DNA of 41,196 bases from Spartobacteria bacterium AMD-G4 (lineage in GTDB: Bacteria > Verrucomicrobiota > Verrucomicrobiia > Chthoniobacterales > Terrimicrobiaceae). Location: assembly GCA_002290555.1 (NCBI GenBank), contig NEUK01000070.1, positions 1-41,196 on the forward strand, given 5' to 3'. Positions 16,550 through 25,178 of the stretch are shown here, piece after piece. The stretch's first letter is position 1, and each line of letters opens with the position of its first letter. The translations under genes were made by a program, and so were the position numbers. The notes beneath the pieces are model-generated. The model ran no database searches. It saw only the letters and a list, made by a program, of their open reading frames with translations, and was not told the origin of the DNA.

Positions 16550-17784
16550 AATTTCACATGAAACGTTTTCTACTCGCGGCGATTTGTATCCCCTCGCTCC
16601 TTGCACAGGATCCAGCGGCAGAGCGCTACGAAGCGCCCGGGCCGATTAGCTCGGCCGAGCTGGTTCCCGCCTCGGTTCTTTCACGCCCACTCTGGAAAAT
16701 CGCACCTTTGGCACAAACAGATGGTGTTCGTGCGACCTACCAACTGAGTGGCCCTCGCGGAGTGGAACTCGTGTCAGGCACACAAAGCCTTCTCCTCCGC
16801 ACGCGCGAACTCGAGGCCATCTCGGCGCTCGAGCGACTCAACAAATCCGAGGAATTTGGAAAGGCTCTGGTCAAATCGGGTGCCGATAAAGTCGAGAGCG
16901 TCAAGGAGGCTGTGAAAGACCCCGCAGGCACGATCCAGCGCTTGCCCGAAGGCGCAGGACGGCTTCTGGGACGCGTGGCCACAGCCGTCAAAAACACAGC
17001 CGAGGGGAAAGGCCATCCACGAGCCGGTATCGAGGCTGCACTGGGTGTCTCCCGAAAAAAAGCCGAGTTGGCGCTTCAGCTGGGAGTGAGCCCCTACACG
17101 CGCGATCCGGTATTGCAGGAAAAGCTGGACGCTACGGCACGGGCCGCTGCCGGCGGTGCGCTTGTCGTCAACCTCTCAGGCCTCCTCGTGGGGGGTGGCG
17201 TGGGCACGGCCATATCGGTCGTAAATGTGAATCAGACCCTGCAAAATACGCTCATCGAATCAAGCCCAGAGGAAATGCAGGCTCAAAATCGAGCCACTCT
17301 TACCGCCCTTGGCGCCAGCTCGAAGGAGGTCGGGAATTTTCTTGCCAACAGTTTTTTTACTCCATGGCAAAAAAGCATTGTGACGAATTATTTGAAGGCC
17401 GTCGGAGCAAACCCCGGTGCGTTTCTGCAGTTGGCTGCGCAGGCCTCGACTCCGGAAGATGCCCTGTCTCTCGAACAGGAAGCCGCTCTTCTGCAGAACC
17501 ACTCCGAGAGTGCGGCGGCGATTTCTTCGCTTCAGCTGAAGGACGGATTCCTCATCGCACGCGATGCAAAGGGCATCTTGGCCACGCCTGTAGCTGCGGA
17601 CTGGCTTTCGTGGACGCCTGCACTGGCGGCACGATGCGAGGCGCTGCGTGCTGCAGCCGATGCCGACCGCGAAGTGGCAGCTCTTGCGCTCATCACAGAC
17701 GGTCTGCTCTCGGCACAAGCTCACGAGGAGCTTGCGAAGCGAAACATCCAAGTCACAGAGCAGTCGCTCGGAGCGGATAGATAA
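16546..17784 (+). CDS. Exported protein of unknown function (412 aa)
   Basis: I recognise no family. A signal peptide (MKRFLLAAICIPSLLAQ, after a short MKFH leader) marks it as exported. The mature protein is Ala/Glu/Ser-rich and mostly helical. A short region around 130-175 (DPAGTIQRLPEGAGRLLGRV) may be amphipathic, and a Gly-rich hydrophobic patch (GGALVVNLSGLLVGGGVGTA, about 204-223) could touch or insert into a membrane. It is coupled by an ATGA overlap to the secreted HAD phosphatase, which suggests the two proteins work in the same compartment. Confidence 0.72.
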   Translation: MKFHMKRFLLAAICIPSLLAQDPAAERYEAPGPISSAELVPASVLSRPLWKIAPLAQTDGVRATYQLSGPRGVELVSGTQSLLLRTRELEAISALERLNKSEEFGKALVKSGADKVESVKEAVKDPAGTIQRLPEGAGRLLGRVATAVKNTAEGKGHPRAGIEAALGVSRKKAELALQLGVSPYTRDPVLQEKLDATARAAAGGALVVNLSGLLVGGGVGTAISVVNVNQTLQNTLIESSPEEMQAQNRATLTALGASSKEVGNFLANSFFTPWQKSIVTNYLKAVGANPGAFLQLAAQASTPEDALSLEQEAALLQNHSESAAAISSLQLKDGFLIARDAKGILATPVAADWLSWTPALAARCEALRAAADADREVAALALITDGLLSAQAHEELAKRNIQVTEQSLGADR

Positions 17785-17951
17785 GTGGAGCGAGGGCCTC
17801 ATAACCCTTCGCGTCGCTCCCAACGGGGAGTCAGTTCACTGGTTTGTAGATCGAATCGTCTGCCAGCAATCATCCGCCCTTTCAGCTGTTCTGAATCGAA
17901 AAACGAGGCGCAAACTCTGAATCAATCTGACCCCGCAACGCCTTGTCGATT

Positions 17952-18203
17952 TCACTCATCGAAGTCCGAAAGCGGAGGCCCCTTGAGCTTGCGCTCGAGT
18001 AGGCTTCTATGTTTGGTGATGCGTCCACTGACGCGTTTGCGCCAGAGGCGAAAACTGGAGGGCTTCAACTCACGGCGCATGATCGCGATGACATCCCGCT
18101 CGACGAAGCCTGTGCGTTGTTTAATTTCCTCGAAGCTTGTCCTGTCCTCCCACGCCAAGCGCACGATGCGGGAAATCTGCTCGGGCAAAAGCGCGGGCTT
18201 CAT
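17952..18203 (-). CDS. TIGR03643-like small protein (DUF2805 type)
   Basis: An 83-residue basic protein. The conserved features are SRIVRLAWEDRTSFEEIK, then VIAIMRRELKPSSFRLWRKR and VSGRITKH, which match my recollection of the TIGR03643/DUF2805 family of small, helix-turn-helix-like proteins of unknown function. The frame is open upstream of 18203 without a usual start codon, so the ATG at 18203 is chosen. No operon partner lies on the minus strand nearby. Confidence 0.78.
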   Translation of the reverse strand: MKPALLPEQISRIVRLAWEDRTSFEEIKQRTGFVERDVIAIMRRELKPSSFRLWRKRVSGRITKHRSLLERKLKGPPLSDFDE

Positions 18204-18579
18204 GGGACGAATCTCATGAGAGATTGGTGCCTCAACGAGCTTATTTTTATCCGATAAACGCTCGGCGGGATTTGTGCGGGTGTGTTCAAAATCATAATAG
18301 CTCTTGGGATTTTACGACTACCCGCTCAGGGCAGATGCTTGGAAAAGGGCAAAAAGCTCCTGCACGACTGCAGATGAACCGGGGGGGCTTGGACTTCCCT
18401 CGATACGAGGCGGCTTGTCTCTGCGGCATTGGCATCGAGAGCCGCGCTGGACTTCTCGCATTCGGGCACAAAGGAATCTCTGCGGATTTGACTTCTGTCA
18501 TTTATGACCGTAGTTCTGCGCGAGTCAGCGGGGATCTCCGCCTGGGGGATGGATGTCCTGAGCCGACTCCCATATTCTC
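18204..18579. other. 376-nt stretch without a supported gene
   Basis: Short frames are open on both strands, but none has a credible start, family motif or codon pattern. The stretch must hold the promoters of the diverging TIGR03643-like gene and HNH nuclease gene. I see no clear repeat or hairpin. Confidence 0.4.
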
Positions 18580-19191
18580 ATGTCATCGCTTCTCGACTCA
18601 CCCGTTCTGGTTCTCAACCGCCTCTGGCAGGCGGTGAATACATGCAGTGCCCGTCGTGCGTTCACTCTCCTCTATCAAGGCCATGCACAGGTGGTCTCTG
18701 CTGAGGAAGGGCAGGGTTTTTTGACCCATGATTTCAAAAGTTGGCAGGATTTTTCTCAGACCAATCCGGACCCGGAAATGGCCAAAACCGTCTCAATGCG
18801 CATTCGCGTGCCGCGTGTGATCGTGCTGTTGTTCTTCGAGCGCCTGCCGAAGAAGGAGGTGAAGTTCACACGACAGAATGTTTTTGAGAGGGACAGCAAC
18901 ACTTGCCAATATTGCAACAAGGTTTTTTCGCGAGAGATGTTGAACCTTGACCACATCATGCCGAGGGATCGCGGCGGGGAGACAAACTGGGAAAACATCG
19001 TTTGCTCGTGCATTCCCTGCAACACGCGCAAGGGAAACCGGCTCCCGCACGAGGTCGGCATGGCGCTCATCCGAAAGCCCAAGCGCCCGCGCTGGAGGCC
19101 GTTTGTGAACATCTCGGTATCGGCTCACCCGCATGAGAGTTGGCGTCACTTCCTCGATATCGCCTATTGGAATGTCGAGCTGGGAGATTAG
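18580..19191 (+). CDS. HNH endonuclease family protein
   Basis: A 203-residue protein with an HNH nuclease domain of the McrA-like stand-alone type. A zinc-binding pair CQYC (109-112) is followed by NLDHIMPRDRGG (122-133; catalytic D124 and H125), NWENIV (136-141) and a second zinc pair CIPC (144-147). The N-terminal domain (VLVLNRLWQAVNTCSARRA) is typical of a widespread housekeeping-like HNH family, not of restriction or mobile-intron enzymes. Its physiological role is unknown; DNA repair is often suggested. It converges with lipB, separated by a terminator. Confidence 0.9.
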   Translation: MSSLLDSPVLVLNRLWQAVNTCSARRAFTLLYQGHAQVVSAEEGQGFLTHDFKSWQDFSQTNPDPEMAKTVSMRIRVPRVIVLLFFERLPKKEVKFTRQNVFERDSNTCQYCNKVFSREMLNLDHIMPRDRGGETNWENIVCSCIPCNTRKGNRLPHEVGMALIRKPKRPRWRPFVNISVSAHPHESWRHFLDIAYWNVELGD

Positions 19192-19298
19192 AAACGACGC
19201 TCGGTTTTTGAGCGCGGCAGGGGGTGCAAAAAAAAGTAAAAATACTTCTTGCGCGAGCTGCGAACCTACAATACCTTGAAATCGTTCTGGGGGGAACA

Positions 19299-19341
19299 GC
19301 AGGCCGTTGCGACACTCGTTGCGACGGCCTGCAACTTTTTT
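19299..19341 (+). terminator. Strong rho-independent terminator hairpin
   Basis: GCAGGCCGT (19299-19307) pairs perfectly with ACGGCCTGC (19324-19332). The inner bases extend the stem to about 15 pairs with two G-T wobbles around an ACTC loop. A T6 run follows (19336-19341). It lies 108 nt beyond the HNH nuclease stop and before the convergent lipB gene, so it would end transcription from the plus strand. A TACAAT box at 19266-19271, about 30 nt upstream of the hairpin, could alternatively make this the end of a very short independent RNA. Confidence 0.8.
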
Positions 19342-19365
19342 AGGGTCTGCACGCCGACGGGATAC

Positions 19366-19998
19366 TCAACTCCGAGCCTCGACGCAAAGTTGCGGGAGCA
19401 TTTCTTCAAAAAGCCGCGAGGCCTCCTGCAGTGCGGATTCAAAATCCACTGGCGCCCCGCTCTCTCGCTCGAGGCTTGTCATTTCCACGCCAGCGAGCCC
19501 GCAGGGAGTGATGTTGGAAAAGGCGATTGTGGAAGTGGCCAGGATATTGATGGCGAAGCCGTGCATGGAAATCCATTTGCGAACGCCAACGCCCAGCGAG
19601 GCGAGCTTCCGTTCGCCTACCCACACGCCGGTGAGGCCCTCGCGCCGATGGGCCGTGATGCCGAAGCCAGCCGAAAAGTGGATGAGATACTCCTCCAAGA
19701 ACCGGAGGTAGTGGTGCAGGTCGCGTCCGCGCTTGTTGAGATCCAGAATCGGATATCCTGTGAGCTGCCCGGGGCCGTGGTAAGTAGCCTGCCCGCCGCG
19801 ATTGGTTTCGAAGACGGCGTGGGGGAGGTCTTCGCACAGGCTGGAGCGGTCGCGAGTGCGGCCGATGGTGTAGACGGGCTCGTGCTCGAGAAGGACGAGC
19901 GTTTCCTCGCTTTCACCGCGTTGCAAGCGGTCAACAAGCTGCTCCTGAAGCGCGAGAGCGGCCTCAAAGGTGAGTCGACCAGGAAGAAGAATGTTCAT
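19366..19998 (-). CDS. lipB: Octanoyl-[acyl carrier protein]:protein transferase (lipoate biosynthesis)
   Basis: Transfers octanoyl from ACP to the lipoyl domains of dehydrogenase complexes and GcvH, the first step of lipoate synthesis. The 210-residue protein has the substrate-site motif RGGQATYHGPGQL (67-79), the catalytic Lys K131 (GERKLASLGVG) and the catalytic Cys C166 (NITPCGL). The ATG at 19998 overlaps the ruvC stop by 4 nt (ATGA). The frame continues far upstream inside ruvC without LipB resemblance, so the shorter start is used. Confidence 0.95.
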   Translation of the reverse strand: MNILLPGRLTFEAALALQEQLVDRLQRGESEETLVLLEHEPVYTIGRTRDRSSLCEDLPHAVFETNRGGQATYHGPGQLTGYPILDLNKRGRDLHHYLRFLEEYLIHFSAGFGITAHRREGLTGVWVGERKLASLGVGVRKWISMHGFAINILATSTIAFSNITPCGLAGVEMTSLERESGAPVDFESALQEASRLFEEMLPQLCVEARS

Positions 19999-20504
19999 CG
20001 GCGGCGGAGTGCAGACGGGGCGGGAAATTTGGTGGTTTGAAAATGGGTAAAGCCCACGGCAATGGCATCTGCCGCATCGGGTGGGGGGGTGACTGTGAGG
20101 CCAAGGAGTGTGCGGACCATGAAGGCGACTTGCGTTTTTTGTGCAGCGCCCGTTCCCACGACAGCCTGCTTGACGCGGCGCGGCGCGTATTCGTGGATGG
20201 GTAGTCCACGCTGTGCGGCAGCGAGCAGAACCGCGCCTCGGGCCGATCCCAGCGTGATCGCCGTGGGAAAGCTCTGCACATAGATTATGCTCTCGACGGC
20301 CATAGCCGTGGGATTGAAGCGCACGATGGCCTCGGTGAGGCGGGTGTGGATCTCCAGCAAGCAGCCGGGAATCGTGAGCTTCGGCGCATTTTTTATAACA
20401 TCGAAATGCAGGCAACGGACTTTGCCGGAATCGCGTTGAAGGATAGCAAAGCCCGTGCCGCGCAGAGAGGGATCCACCGCGAGCAGGACTTCATCGGCAT
20501 CCAT
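19995..20504 (-). CDS. ruvC: Crossover junction endodeoxyribonuclease RuvC
   Basis: A Holliday-junction resolvase that works with RuvAB in recombinational repair. The 169-residue protein has the RNase-H-like catalytic acids D11 (LLAVDPSLRG), E71 (MAVESIIY), and D143 and D146 (PPDAADAIAV). Also present are the basic residue K123 (AQKTQV) and the IHEYAPRRVKQAVVGTG segment (103-119) typical of RuvC. It is translationally coupled to lipB downstream, and an exported-protein gene lies 11 nt upstream on the same strand. ruvA and ruvB are not in the window. Confidence 0.96.
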   Translation of the reverse strand: MDADEVLLAVDPSLRGTGFAILQRDSGKVRCLHFDVIKNAPKLTIPGCLLEIHTRLTEAIVRFNPTAMAVESIIYVQSFPTAITLGSARGAVLLAAAQRGLPIHEYAPRRVKQAVVGTGAAQKTQVAFMVRTLLGLTVTPPPDAADAIAVGFTHFQTTKFPAPSALRRR

Positions 20505-20515
20505 TCAACAAAAAA

Positions 20516-20914
20516 TCAAAAGTTACGGAAAGTCATCACCCCAGCGGCGGGCAGGAACTCCTCGGGCTTCTCGCCATTTTTGAGATAGGCCACGGACCTG
20601 TCACCCTCGGCCGGAACGGGGATTTGCCCTGGTCCCACGAAGCCTGGCGGCCGCGCAGCGAGGGTGTAGAGAATATTCAGCATGCCGCCGGGTTGGAGAT
20701 TGGAGGAAGAGCGGTTCACCTTCACAATGCGCGCAGTGACTTCCACATCCTGCTGGCCGGGTTCGGCGCCAGGCTCGATGGCGACCCGCAAGACTTCAAT
20801 GTCCAGATACTCCGAAGCAGCAGCCTGCATTTGCTCGTAAGCCGAAGGCGGGAGCTCGGCTTGGAGGCTGACGAGAAAAAACACTGCGGCGATGGCAATT
20901 AGAATCTGGCGCAT
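20516..20914 (-). CDS. Small exported protein of unknown function
   Basis: A 132-residue protein with signal peptide MRQILIAIAAVFFLVSLQA. The mature part contains VEVTARIVKVNRSSSNLQPG and FVGPGQIPVPAEGDRSVAYL, a beta-rich layout resembling a small OB-like or NfeD-like domain, but I cannot assign a family. The start at 20914 is chosen because the signal peptide begins there; the frame upstream lacks coding character. It heads a likely minus-strand operon with ruvC and lipB (gaps of 11 and -4 nt) and diverges from the flippase-like gene. Confidence 0.7.
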   Translation of the reverse strand: MRQILIAIAAVFFLVSLQAELPPSAYEQMQAAASEYLDIEVLRVAIEPGAEPGQQDVEVTARIVKVNRSSSNLQPGGMLNILYTLAARPPGFVGPGQIPVPAEGDRSVAYLKNGEKPEEFLPAAGVMTFRNF

Positions 20915-21022
20915 GGGAAACTTCTGGCCATCGCGGGCGGGATGCGCAAGCGAATCCGTGCGGGCGAATCTTTCGGATGCCGCTCCGCATGCTGTGTGGT
21001 AAGACATCGCCGCGCGCCGCAC

Positions 21023-22021
21023 ATGAAAAAATACCTCCTTCCCATCCTGCAAGCGGCAGTCACCCTTTTTATTTTCGCGAGGCTTTTTGGCGACGCTGCT
21101 TTGAGGGAAAATGTGGCGCTGGCGATCGGGAAAGCGGACCTCTCTTGGCTTGTCATCGCGGCCATTGCGGCTGCTGTGAGCGAGATTCTCTGCGCGACGA
21201 GGTGGTGGGTCATTCTCCATGCGTTCGGGCTGCCACTGCGCTGGAGGGATGCTGTGGCCTTCTCGGCTATTGGGCTTTTCTACTCTCTCGGCTTACCAGG
21301 ATCGGGTGGGGGCGATGCCGTGCGGACGATGTATGTCATGCGACTCTTCAGCGGCAAAAAAATAGCATGTGCCTTTTCAGTTCTCGCAGATCGTTTGTGC
21401 GGGCTCGTGGCTCTGGCCGCCTTCATGGCAGCTTCGTTGGCTTGGAATCATGACGCTCTCCTCTCGGGAGAAATGGGACGAGGCATCGTTCTGTCTGCCG
21501 CGAGCCTGCTGGGTGGCACCCTCCTTCTGCTTGGCCTATGGTGGATGACTTGCCTCCCGGTGCTGAGAGATTTCGTGCGGAGGCGACATCCACGCTTCAG
21601 CCCGCACCTGCTCGAATCGGGAGCGATTTTTGTTAAGATGGCTCAACGCCCCGGAGCCGTTGCGATAGGATGCTGTCTTGCCGCGATGGCTCTTGCCGCC
21701 CACTTTTTAGGATACTATTTTAGCTCTCGGGCCTTTGGATCGTCGCTGCAGATCGGTGGGATTTTTTCCATAATGCCCATCGTGGACACACTCACCATGT
21801 TGCCGGTGGCGCTGTATGGGCTCGGATTGCGTGAGGCTCTCTTCAATGCCTTGCTGGGGGCTTTTTTCAGCACGCCCCCAGCGATGGCGACACTCATCTC
21901 GCTCGGTGGATTTGGCGCCCAAGCGGTGGTGGCACTTTGTGGAGTTCTTTTCCTGCCGTTCGTCAGGTTTCTGGAAATTGAACCGGAGAAGAAACCGGTA
22001 AAAATAAGCCCAAAGTCGTAG
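21023..22021 (+). CDS. Lysylphosphatidylglycerol synthetase-TM/flippase-like membrane protein (UPF0104)
   Basis: A polytopic inner-membrane protein of 332 residues with about seven or eight hydrophobic segments (LLPILQAAVTLFIFARLF, LSWLVIAAIAAAVSEIL, VLSAASLLGGTLLLLGLWW and others). The family signature is FYSLGLPGSGGGDAVRTMYV followed by LADRLCGLVAL, and PIVDTLTMLPVALYGLGLRE near the end matches the LPG_synthase_TM/UPF0104 family. Members move or modify lipids, but the lipid here is unknown and no synthetase domain is fused. The ATG at 21023 was chosen; the longer frame overlaps the promoter region of the divergent gene. Confidence 0.85.
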   Translation: MKKYLLPILQAAVTLFIFARLFGDAALRENVALAIGKADLSWLVIAAIAAAVSEILCATRWWVILHAFGLPLRWRDAVAFSAIGLFYSLGLPGSGGGDAVRTMYVMRLFSGKKIACAFSVLADRLCGLVALAAFMAASLAWNHDALLSGEMGRGIVLSAASLLGGTLLLLGLWWMTCLPVLRDFVRRRHPRFSPHLLESGAIFVKMAQRPGAVAIGCCLAAMALAAHFLGYYFSSRAFGSSLQIGGIFSIMPIVDTLTMLPVALYGLGLREALFNALLGAFFSTPPAMATLISLGGFGAQAVVALCGVLFLPFVRFLEIEPEKKPVKISPKS

Positions 22022-22056
22022 TTGGAATTTTGCGGCCCTTCGGCTAAGAGTTCTAT

Positions 22057-22407
22057 GTGCAACCTATTCGTTCCAAGCGTCGCAGAAATCCTGAGGTGTG
22101 GCACAAGGCGAACCGTATGCTGATCACCTTGATCATTGCAGGCTTTGTGGCTGTGGCCGTAGCGGCATTCTATCCCGAGGTCGTCCGCCACCGCTCGCTC
22201 TGCAGTCAACTCGCGGAGGAAAAGGGCTTGTTGGCCCACGAGGAACTCACCAAAGCCCGTCGCACCCGCGAGGTGCATCTTCTCAAAACCGACAGCGAGT
22301 ATGTTGAAATCATCGCCCGCGATCGCATAGGGGTCATGAAGGAGGGGGAAACAATTTACCGCTTGGATTCGCCGGCACCTGCGATTCAACAGGCAGGCGC
22401 TAATTGA
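22057..22407 (+). CDS. FtsB/DivIC-like septum formation initiator
   Basis: A 116-residue single-pass membrane protein starting with GTG. A basic cytoplasmic N-terminus (about 1-20) is followed by a transmembrane helix (LITLIIAGFVAVAVAAFY, about 22-40), a coiled coil with heptad-like Leu/Ala spacing (about 45-75), and the FtsB-type tail EYVEIIARDRIGVMKEGETI (about 82-101). Proteins of this family link FtsL/FtsQ in the divisome. It lies 70 nt upstream of prfB and is probably in the same transcript. Confidence 0.82.
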   Translation: MQPIRSKRRRNPEVWHKANRMLITLIIAGFVAVAVAAFYPEVVRHRSLCSQLAEEKGLLAHEELTKARRTREVHLLKTDSEYVEIIARDRIGVMKEGETIYRLDSPAPAIQQAGAN

Positions 22408-22432
22408 TCTTCGCCGCCTCGCCGTATCGAAA

Positions 22433-22479
22433 ATTAAGCTTATCGTGGAGGCTCGCGACTGTAAGGTGGGAAGCTTAAT
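22433..22479 (+). promoter_or_regulatory. 9-bp inverted repeat around the prfB ribosome-binding site
   Basis: ATTAAGCTT (22433-22441) is perfectly complementary to AAGCTTAAT (22471-22479), which includes the first two bases of the prfB start codon. The 29-nt loop contains the presumed ribosome-binding site (AAGGTGGG, 22463-22470). If formed in mRNA, the hairpin would mask the start codon while holding the ribosome-binding site in the loop. The regulatory role is inference. Confidence 0.45.
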
Positions 22480-23615
22480 GAACGAAGAACTTCAGAATTT
22501 GGACACCTCCGCGATCAAGGGCCGCTTGGCCTCGTTGCGGAGGTTTCTTTGACTTGCCGGCCCTAACCCAAAAACTCTCTGAAATCGAGGCCCGCATGGC
22601 GGACCCGGATTTCTGGGAGAATCGTGAGCGCGCCCAGCGCGATGTCGCAGAGGTCTCATCCCTACGCTCGAAAATCCAGCCCATGCAGGCGATGGACTCT
22701 CGGGCGGCCGATCTCGATGTGTTGCGTGAACTCGCGATAGAGGAGCCCCTGGAGAATCAGGCTGCCGCCGCCGCTGAGGTGATGGCCGAGTTTTCTGCGA
22801 TCCAAAAAGATCTGGATCAATTTGAGATCACGGCCCTGCTCTCAGGCCCCTACGATAACTGCCCTGCCTTTCTGTCCATTAATGCCGGAGCGGGAGGCAC
22901 CGAGTCGTGTGATTGGGCCGATATGCTGCTGCGTATGTATCAGCGCTGGATGGAACGCCACGGTCTGGAATGCGCCATCACAGACATCCAACTCGGGGAT
23001 GAGGCGGGCATCAAGTCCGCCACGCTGCGCGTGACTGGCCAGAACGCCTACGGCTACCTGCAGACCGAGCGCGGAGTGCACCGCCTCGTTCGTATCTCGC
23101 CATTCGACTCAAACAAGCGGCGCCACACCTCATTTGCCAGTGTGGATGCCGTGCCGGAAATCGAAGATGTGCCGGTGGAAGTCAACGAGGCGGATATCAA
23201 GCTCGACACCTTCCGCGCCGGTGGGAAAGGCGGGCAGAATGTCAACAAGGTCGAAACAGCTTGCCGCCTCACGCACATTCCCACGGGAATCGTCGTAGCC
23301 TGCCAAGCCGAGCGCAGCCAGGGTCGGAACCGCGAACTCGCCCTCCAACTCCTGAAGGCAAAACTTTTCCAAATGGAAAGCGACAAAAAACGCGCCGAGG
23401 TAGACCGCCAATACGGCGAGAAAGGCGATGTCGCCTGGGGAAACCAGATCCGCAGCTATGTCTTCCAACCCTATCAGATGGTCAAAGATCTCCGCACCGG
23501 CGTGAAGACCGGCGACATCCAAGCCGTCATGAACGGCGAGATCGATGCCTTCATCGAAGGAAAACTCCGAGGTCTCACCTACAAAAAGGGTGAGAGTGAC
23601 GAAGAGGACGAGTAA
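22478..23615 (+). CDS. prfB: Peptide chain release factor 2, expressed through programmed +1 frameshift
   Basis: RF2 ends translation at UGA and UAA. Frame 0 runs from ATG 22478 for 24 codons to an in-frame TGA (22550-22552). A +1 shift after CTT (22547-22549) continues with GAC at 22551 and gives a 378-residue product, close to the usual size. In the main frame the stop-recognition tripeptide SPF lies in [12 protein letters not shown], and the peptidyl-hydrolysis motif GGQ lies in [13 protein letters not shown]. The N-terminal part ([20 protein letters not shown]) fits RF2. Neither frame alone makes a full protein, so this is the classic autoregulatory arrangement and not a sequencing error. 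Confidence 0.96.
22538..22553 (+). promoter_or_regulatory. prfB programmed frameshift site
   Basis: CGG AGG TTT CTT TGA C reproduces the known RF2 recoding element: an internal Shine-Dalgarno-like sequence (CGGAGG, 22538-22543) three nucleotides before the slippery CTT, then the TGA stop with a following C. When RF2 is scarce the ribosome pauses at TGA and slips by +1, which makes more RF2. Confidence 0.95.
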
Positions 23616-23624
23616 GAGCGGGTT

Positions 23625-25178
23625 CTAGAATACCAGCCCAGCCAAGAAGCCGAGCACAGCGGCATTCTGAACGGCGGCAGATCCGCTTCCATTCGGGTGC
23701 GCGAGGTATTGAGCAAAAGGTTGGATGTAAGACCAGCCGTTGATCTGGAAACGATATCCGCCTTCGATCACCGCCGTGTAGCCGTCCACCTTCGGGCTGA
23801 CATCGCCTTGATAGGCCCCGTAGCCGAGCGAGATCATAATCAAGTCCTCGTCACGGTGCGGGATGAGGCCAGTGTAAACGAGTCCGCTTTGAAAGTAGAA
23901 CGGATAAACATTTTTGACTGCATATCCGGGAGCGAAGCTGAGGAGGTTGAAGGTGCTCAGGCCTTGCTTGGAGAATTTCGGAGTGGATGGCTGCACTGTT
24001 GATTTGAAAGATTTTCCACTCACAACGGATTTCCCGTCACCCCGTGGAGCGGGAGCCTCTTCAGCAGAAGGTTCGCGGTAGAGCATCTGGTCGGCTTGAA
24101 AATAAAAGCCGTATTGGCCGGCATTGCCCGTGCCGTTCCACGAGGGCGTCTTGTTGGCTGGTGTGCCGAAGAAGTAGCCGCCGAATGCGTATTTACCCGG
24201 CAGTTTGGATTCGCCAATTTTCGGGGTGTAGCCAGTCTCGCCCATGTAAAAAAGCCCGTTTTGATTTGTGGCTGGGCCGTATCCTTGAAAGGCGAGGCCG
24301 TGGTTTGTCGATGCGGTGGCCTGTGGGAAGGACATGAAGAGACCATTTTTCACATAGACGGTTTCGTGCAGCTGAACTTTCAGCGTGCCGCCCCATGTGG
24401 AAAAGCTGGACGAGAAGGGGATGTTTCCGCCGATTCCTTTCGCACTGTTTACCGCGTTGTTGAGGAAAAGCTTCGAGAGCGGTTGGTCGACGAATTCCTT
24501 CTGTGGTTGCAGCCACCCGCCGCGCAGGACGACCATGTCTTTGATGGGCAGTATGCCCTTGGTGCCGATCTCCGCGCCGATCGCCAGAACGCGGAACTGC
24601 GTGCCGGATTGCCAATTTGAAGGATTGAACATCGACTGGGCCTCGACAAAATTGTTTGGGTTCGAGTCCTTGGTCGAGTCGCGGTAACGAAAGCTGGAAA
24701 AAGCAAGGACGCCTTCGAGGTTTTCGTTTTTCAGAAGCTTCCCGAGGTTGATCTCATTTCCAAAATTGATCTGCTGGTTCCAGAATCCGCGCGCACCTTT
24801 TTCGCTGGCCACGACACCGAAGAAGGCCCCTTGGTAGTTGCCGTTAAAAGAAACGCCTTCGTTCGCGAACTTCTGCCGCAAGTCGAACCCGGAGTGGCTG
24901 CTGCCGCCGCCGAGCATGAATTTGCCATTCCACCAATCATTGAACGGCCGCGAGCGATCATCATTCGACGCAGGCTGCCGCTCTCCGTCTATCGTTCCCG
25001 AGGTGCCGGAAAGAATTTGTCCATCTTTGATTTCGACAGGTCCCTTGTGGAGCAAAGGATGCCATTGGATATTTTGGAAAACCCCTCCGGAGCCGGGCAA
25101 GTTGGTGTTTTCTGGATCGGCGGCAAAGGCCGTTGAACAGATGAGGGCTACTGAAAGCGAGCGGGCTAAATACTTCAT
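23625..25178 (-). CDS. OprB-family carbohydrate-selective porin
   Basis: An outer-membrane protein of 517 residues with signal peptide MKYLARSLSVALICSTAFAA. OprB-like features include FNDWWNGKFMLGGGSSHSG, then the barrel strands FNGNYQGAFFGVV and FWNQQINFGNEINLGKLL, and the C-terminal strand ending in Phe (LGFLAGLVF). It would allow diffusion of sugars through the outer membrane. A GAGG-type ribosome-binding site precedes the ATG at 25178; the longer frame upstream lacks signal-peptide character. A Ser/Lys-rich insert around residues 385-410 is probably a loop. It converges with prfB with a 9-nt gap. Confidence 0.85.
   Translation of the reverse strand: MKYLARSLSVALICSTAFAADPENTNLPGSGGVFQNIQWHPLLHKGPVEIKDGQILSGTSGTIDGERQPASNDDRSRPFNDWWNGKFMLGGGSSHSGFDLRQKFANEGVSFNGNYQGAFFGVVASEKGARGFWNQQINFGNEINLGKLLKNENLEGVLAFSSFRYRDSTKDSNPNNFVEAQSMFNPSNWQSGTQFRVLAIGAEIGTKGILPIKDMVVLRGGWLQPQKEFVDQPLSKLFLNNAVNSAKGIGGNIPFSSSFSTWGGTLKVQLHETVYVKNGLFMSFPQATASTNHGLAFQGYGPATNQNGLFYMGETGYTPKIGESKLPGKYAFGGYFFGTPANKTPSWNGTGNAGQYGFYFQADQMLYREPSAEEAPAPRGDGKSVVSGKSFKSTVQPSTPKFSKQGLSTFNLLSFAPGYAVKNVYPFYFQSGLVYTGLIPHRDEDLIMISLGYGAYQGDVSPKVDGYTAVIEGGYRFQINGWSYIQPFAQYLAHPNGSGSAAVQNAAVLGFLAGLVF

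Noticed and set aside
17792-17815. tRNA-Met-like anticodon arm (GGGCCTCATAACCC)
   Set aside because: No acceptor stem, D arm or proper T arm can be folded around it, so it is not a tRNA gene and not clearly a tRNA remnant.
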